Assembly: GCA_002746235.1 (NCBI GenBank)
Contig: NVWJ01000002.1
Span: 284,282-291,963 of the forward strand
Direction of reading: 5' to 3'
Length of the DNA: 7,682 nucleotides
Origin: Planctomycetota bacterium
GTDB taxonomy: Bacteria; Planctomycetota; UBA1135
Part shown: in pieces, positions 5,046 to 7,682 of the stretch
Layout: every line of letters begins with the position of its first letter
Numbering within the stretch: the first letter of the stretch is position 1
Position numbers and translations under genes: made by a program
The notes under the pieces: model-generated
Seen by the model: only the letters and a program-made list of their open reading frames with translations
Database searches by the model: none
What the model was told of the DNA's origin: nothing

Positions 5046-7478
5046 CTATTCCTCCAGCAGCGACGCTTCGATGTTCTCGACCAATTCCTTGCGCTTAGGA
5101 AACCGCTCCGAGTCCTCCGCGGTAAACCCCAGCAGCTCCTGCGCCAGAGGCAAGGCATCGGCAGGGCGATCCATAATCTGATAGAGGCGAGTGAGATGAA
5201 ACAAAATAATGAGGGTGGTGGGATGATCAACACCAAGCGTGCGACGACTGCCTTCCAACGCCTCGAGCACCAGCGATTCCGCCTCCGCCAACTTTCCCTG
5301 CTCGCGCAGTAACAAGCCAAGGTTATCGAGGGAGATGTAGGTTGCTGGGTGGTCATCGCTATGGAAGCGGCGACTTCCTTCTAGGGCCTCGCGTAGGAAC
5401 ACCTCCGATTCGGTGAGTGCGCCTAGGTCCTTGAGCAGCATGCCTAGGTTGTTGAGGGAAGTGAGAGTCCCCGGATGGTCGGCCCCATTGATGCGCCGAC
5501 TTGCCGCAAGCTCCTCACGCAAAAGTGGCTCCGCATCGTGCAGCCGCCCCAAATTCTGAAGCAGTAGCGCGTAGTTGCTGAGCGAAATCAGGGTGCTAGG
5601 ATGATCTGGACCATTGATTCTGCGGCTAGCCTCGTAGGCTTCATGCACCAAGGGTTCCGCTTCGGCATACCTGCCCTGGTACTGGAGAAGCAGACCATAG
5701 TTGTTGAGGAAAGTGAGCGTATCGGGGTGATCCGCACCATTCACGCGCCGACTGACCTCCAGGGATTCGCGCAGCAAGGGCTCCGCTTGTTCGATTTTTC
5801 CTTCGGCGTAGCAGAGGATGCCGAGATTACCAAGAGTGTCGAGAGTCCTGGGGTGCTCGATGCCATGGACTCGCCGACTTCCTTCCAACACTTCACGGAA
5901 AAGGTCTTCGGCCGCGGCCAGCCTACCCTGATAGTAGTAGAGCGTGGCGAGATTGTTGAGCGTGACCAAGGTTTGGGCATGGTCACCCCCGATTTCCTGC
6001 CGCTGAATTTTTGCCGCCTGCAGCAACAAGGGTTCGGCCGCAGCGTAAAGTCCGAGGGCGCGATAGACGTTGCCCATCACCCCCATCATCCGCGCCTGGA
6101 TCTCGGGTTCCTGGTTCAATGCTCTCTCGATTTCGAGGGTGCCTTTGTCCAGCAATTCCCGCGCCGTGACGGAGTTACCTAGGGCCTCGCTCGGATCATT
6201 CACTTCGAACAATCCCACCAGGAAATCGATCACGCGCTGCGCGGTGGTCGCTTCGGCCACGGCTACTAATCGTGCTTCCTCGGTGCGGTCGCGCGCGTCG
6301 GCGATGCGCAGCGCGAGGCTGGAAATCACCACCAAGGCGACGGCCGCCACGCTGCTTGCAACTGCAAACACCGGATGCCTGCGGCACCATTTCATCGAAC
6401 GCGTCAAGAGTCCGGGCGGCTTGGCCAAGATGGGTTGGTCCTTGAGGTGGCGACGCAAATCCTCGGCCACCGCGGTCATCGACTGGTAGCGGCGGTCCGG
6501 ACTTTTCTCCAGGCACTTGCTGCAAATCACCGCAAGATCGCGCGGCACCCGACTACGCAGTTTGCGCGGATCGTCCGGCTCCTCGGTGATGATCTTCTGG
6601 AAAACCTGCTGTGAAGTGTCACCGTCGAAAGCGCGAATGAGGGTGAGCGCCTCGTAGAGCGTGGCACCAAGACTGAAGATGTCGCTACGGTGATCCAAGC
6701 CCATGCGTTTCGACATAGCCTGTTCCGGGCTCATGTAGAACGGCGTTCCGAGGTACTCGCCGGTGCGGCTGAGGCCCAGTTCATCTTGGATTTGCGCCAG
6801 GCCAAAGTCTGCGATTTTGGGTCGGTCATCTTCGCCGAGCAAGATGTTTCCGGGTTTGATATCGCGGTGGACGACGCCATGACTGTGGGCATGCTCCAGC
6901 GCATCTGCAATCGCAGCGAAGGTCTGCGCCACGTCGCGGTAATGGCCGGTCGGAAGTTCCACTAATGCGCGGTTCTGCGCCAAGGAATCTGCAAGGGTGA
7001 AACCGCCGACGACGAGTTCCTGGGCAATCCAGTGGATGCCTTCGGTTTCGCCCGTCCCGTAGGTCTGCACGATACCGACATGCTGCAGACGTCCACCGGC
7101 TTCCGCTTCCCGTTGGAAGCGCAGCAACGACACCGGGCTGAAACTAAATTGAGGTTTCAGAAGTTTCAAGGCCACGCGACGTTTCAGGCTAAGCTGTTCT
7201 GCTTCCCAGACCGAACCCATGCCGCCACGACCGAGTTCATGGATCAAACGGTAGTCGTCGAGCAAGCGGCCTTCCTCAAAATTGGAGCTGCCGTTGCCGA
7301 GGGATTCCTGCAAGGATTGGTAATCCTCCATCATGCGGCGCAGGTCTTCGCGTAATTCCTCGGGTCGGGTGGCGAGGAATTCACCGGCTTCCATGGAGTT
7401 GCCGGAGCGCAGCTGCTCAAGCCAGGCCTGGAAGGCATGGTCGAGTGGAGAACTGTGGGGGTTATCAGGCATGGTCAT
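5046..7478 (-). CDS. Transmembrane Ser/Thr protein kinase with KLC-like TPR array
   Basis: Hanks-type (PknB-like) kinase of 810 residues that phosphorylates Ser/Thr on unidentified targets. After an Asp/Glu-rich N-terminal segment (1-72) the kinase domain runs from about 76 to 345: glycine loop GRGGMG (83-88), ATP-anchoring K105 (VALK), probable helix-C E124, catalytic HRDIKPGN (204-211, base D206), DFG (224-226), GTPFYMSPE (244-252) and DIFSLG (266-271). All key residues are present. One membrane helix lies at about 370-390, preceded by KWCRRH, which fits a cytoplasmic kinase side. Residues 393-415 look coiled. Beyond the membrane, a degenerate repeat (about 457-499) precedes seven repeats of exactly 42 residues (500-793), of the type found in kinesin light chain, likely a protein-binding sensor region. 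The start at 7478 has no Shine-Dalgarno sequence; ATG 7472 is an alternative. The gene starts 43 bases after a probable sigma factor gene and ends near a two-way terminator. Confidence 0.95.
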   Translation of the reverse strand: MTMPDNPHSSPLDHAFQAWLEQLRSGNSMEAGEFLATRPEELREDLRRMMEDYQSLQESLGNGSSNFEEGRLLDDYRLIHELGRGGMGSVWEAEQLSLKRRVALKLLKPQFSFSPVSLLRFQREAEAGGRLQHVGIVQTYGTGETEGIHWIAQELVVGGFTLADSLAQNRALVELPTGHYRDVAQTFAAIADALEHAHSHGVVHRDIKPGNILLGEDDRPKIADFGLAQIQDELGLSRTGEYLGTPFYMSPEQAMSKRMGLDHRSDIFSLGATLYEALTLIRAFDGDTSQQVFQKIITEEPDDPRKLRSRVPRDLAVICSKCLEKSPDRRYQSMTAVAEDLRRHLKDQPILAKPPGLLTRSMKWCRRHPVFAVASSVAAVALVVISSLALRIADARDRTEEARLVAVAEATTAQRVIDFLVGLFEVNDPSEALGNSVTARELLDKGTLEIERALNQEPEIQARMMGVMGNVYRALGLYAAAEPLLLQAAKIQRQEIGGDHAQTLVTLNNLATLYYYQGRLAAAEDLFREVLEGSRRVHGIEHPRTLDTLGNLGILCYAEGKIEQAEPLLRESLEVSRRVNGADHPDTLTFLNNYGLLLQYQGRYAEAEPLVHEAYEASRRINGPDHPSTLISLSNYALLLQNLGRLHDAEPLLREELAASRRINGADHPGTLTSLNNLGMLLKDLGALTESEVFLREALEGSRRFHSDDHPATYISLDNLGLLLREQGKLAEAESLVLEALEGSRRTLGVDHPTTLIILFHLTRLYQIMDRPADALPLAQELLGFTAEDSERFPKRKELVENIEASLLEE
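5100..5981 (-). repeat. Seven in-phase 126-base repeats encoding 42-residue TPR units
   Basis: Within the kinase gene, His residues at 500, 542, 584, 626, 668, 710 and 752 recur at exactly 42-residue spacing. Units 2-7 begin HP, and the general pattern is H-P-x-T-L-x-x-L-x-N-L-x-x-L-L-x-x-x-G-x-x-x-E-A-E-P-L followed by a helix ending SRR-x-x-G-x-D. No unit has an insertion or deletion; the last is the most diverged and loses the SRR ending. The units are related but far from identical in DNA, so this is an old tandem amplification rather than a recent one. Confidence 0.9.
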
Positions 7479-7521
7479 GCCGCTAAAAGTGGAAAACTAT
7501 GGTTGCCATCGTAAGTGGGCT

Positions 7522-7680
7522 TCATCCTTCAGGGGGCCCTTTCCTCGCCCTTCGTCGCGCGTTACGCAGAACCCTGGCGACCGTGCGTTCGGCTACTAAC
7601 CTAGACCATCCCATGGCCTCGGCGATGCCAGCGGCGTCCTCCCCGGCCAGGAAACGGCGGAGGACTTCACGATCAGAAGG
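7522..7680 (-). CDS. Probable ECF-type sigma factor, C-terminal region 4 fragment (continues past right edge)
   Basis: The last 52 codons of a gene whose beginning lies outside the window, ending in TGA at 7524-7522. The peptide starts PSDREVLRRFLAGEDAAGIAEAMGW and ends in RTVARVLRNARRRARK, a helix-turn-helix with a basic C-terminal helix like region 4 of ECF sigma factors, which contacts the -35 promoter element. It precedes the kinase gene by 43 bases on the same strand. Pairing of ECF sigma factors with Ser/Thr kinases is known in Planctomycetota and in the ECF43 group, so the kinase may control this factor by phosphorylation; that is inference. RLVA between GWS and ERTV looks longer than usual at the start of the recognition helix. 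A LuxR/GerE-type or other helix-turn-helix regulator is the main alternative, because only the C-terminus is visible. Confidence 0.62.
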   Translation of the reverse strand, partial: PSDREVLRRFLAGEDAAGIAEAMGWSRLVAERTVARVLRNARRRARKGPPEG

Positions 7681-7682
7681 GG

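Noticed and set aside
5601..6182. 193-codon + strand frame within the kinase repeat region
   Set aside because: It mirrors the 126-base repeats of the kinase on the other strand, so its length reflects the repeat composition rather than coding.
7483..7509. Eight-residue reading frame between the sigma-like gene and the kinase (- strand)
   Set aside because: Too short to judge, with no ribosome site and no pattern of an attenuation peptide.

Overview
The window looks like chromosomal DNA from a Planctomycetota-type bacterium or a close relative in habit. This is inferred from three things: an RNA polymerase sigma-like fragment directly upstream of a membrane Ser/Thr kinase with tetratricopeptide repeats, a large multidomain M14 carboxypeptidase, and several start codons with no Shine-Dalgarno sequence. 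No 16S rRNA or other strong taxonomic marker is present, so Acidobacteriota or Verrucomicrobiota remain possible.

Left part, + strand. A 5'-truncated M14 zinc carboxypeptidase with C-terminal beta-type domains runs off the left edge. About 60 bases later comes a complete exonuclease III family AP endonuclease (xth), whose start codon lies inside a strong predicted hairpin. Next are two tandem type IV pilin-like/pseudopilin genes (GspG-like). They are clear paralogues, separated by a textbook Rho-independent terminator.

Middle part. The 466 bases after the second pilin hold no convincing gene. They open with an 83-base element bounded by a perfect 18-bp inverted repeat and contain several further predicted hairpins. 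Then comes a small, very basic 84-residue protein of unknown function with the best ribosome binding site in the window. It ends at a hairpin-plus-T-tract terminator that appears to serve both strands.

Right part, - strand. A transmembrane Ser/Thr kinase has an intact cytoplasmic kinase domain, one membrane helix and seven C-terminal repeats of exactly 42 residues. It lies 43 bases downstream of the C-terminal end of a probable ECF-type sigma factor that continues beyond the right edge. These two are probably a co-transcribed signalling module.

Most of the window can be assigned to known families. The least explained part is the structured stretch at 4254-4719 together with the small basic protein gene. 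The start-codon hairpin of xth is the other observation with clear regulatory potential.
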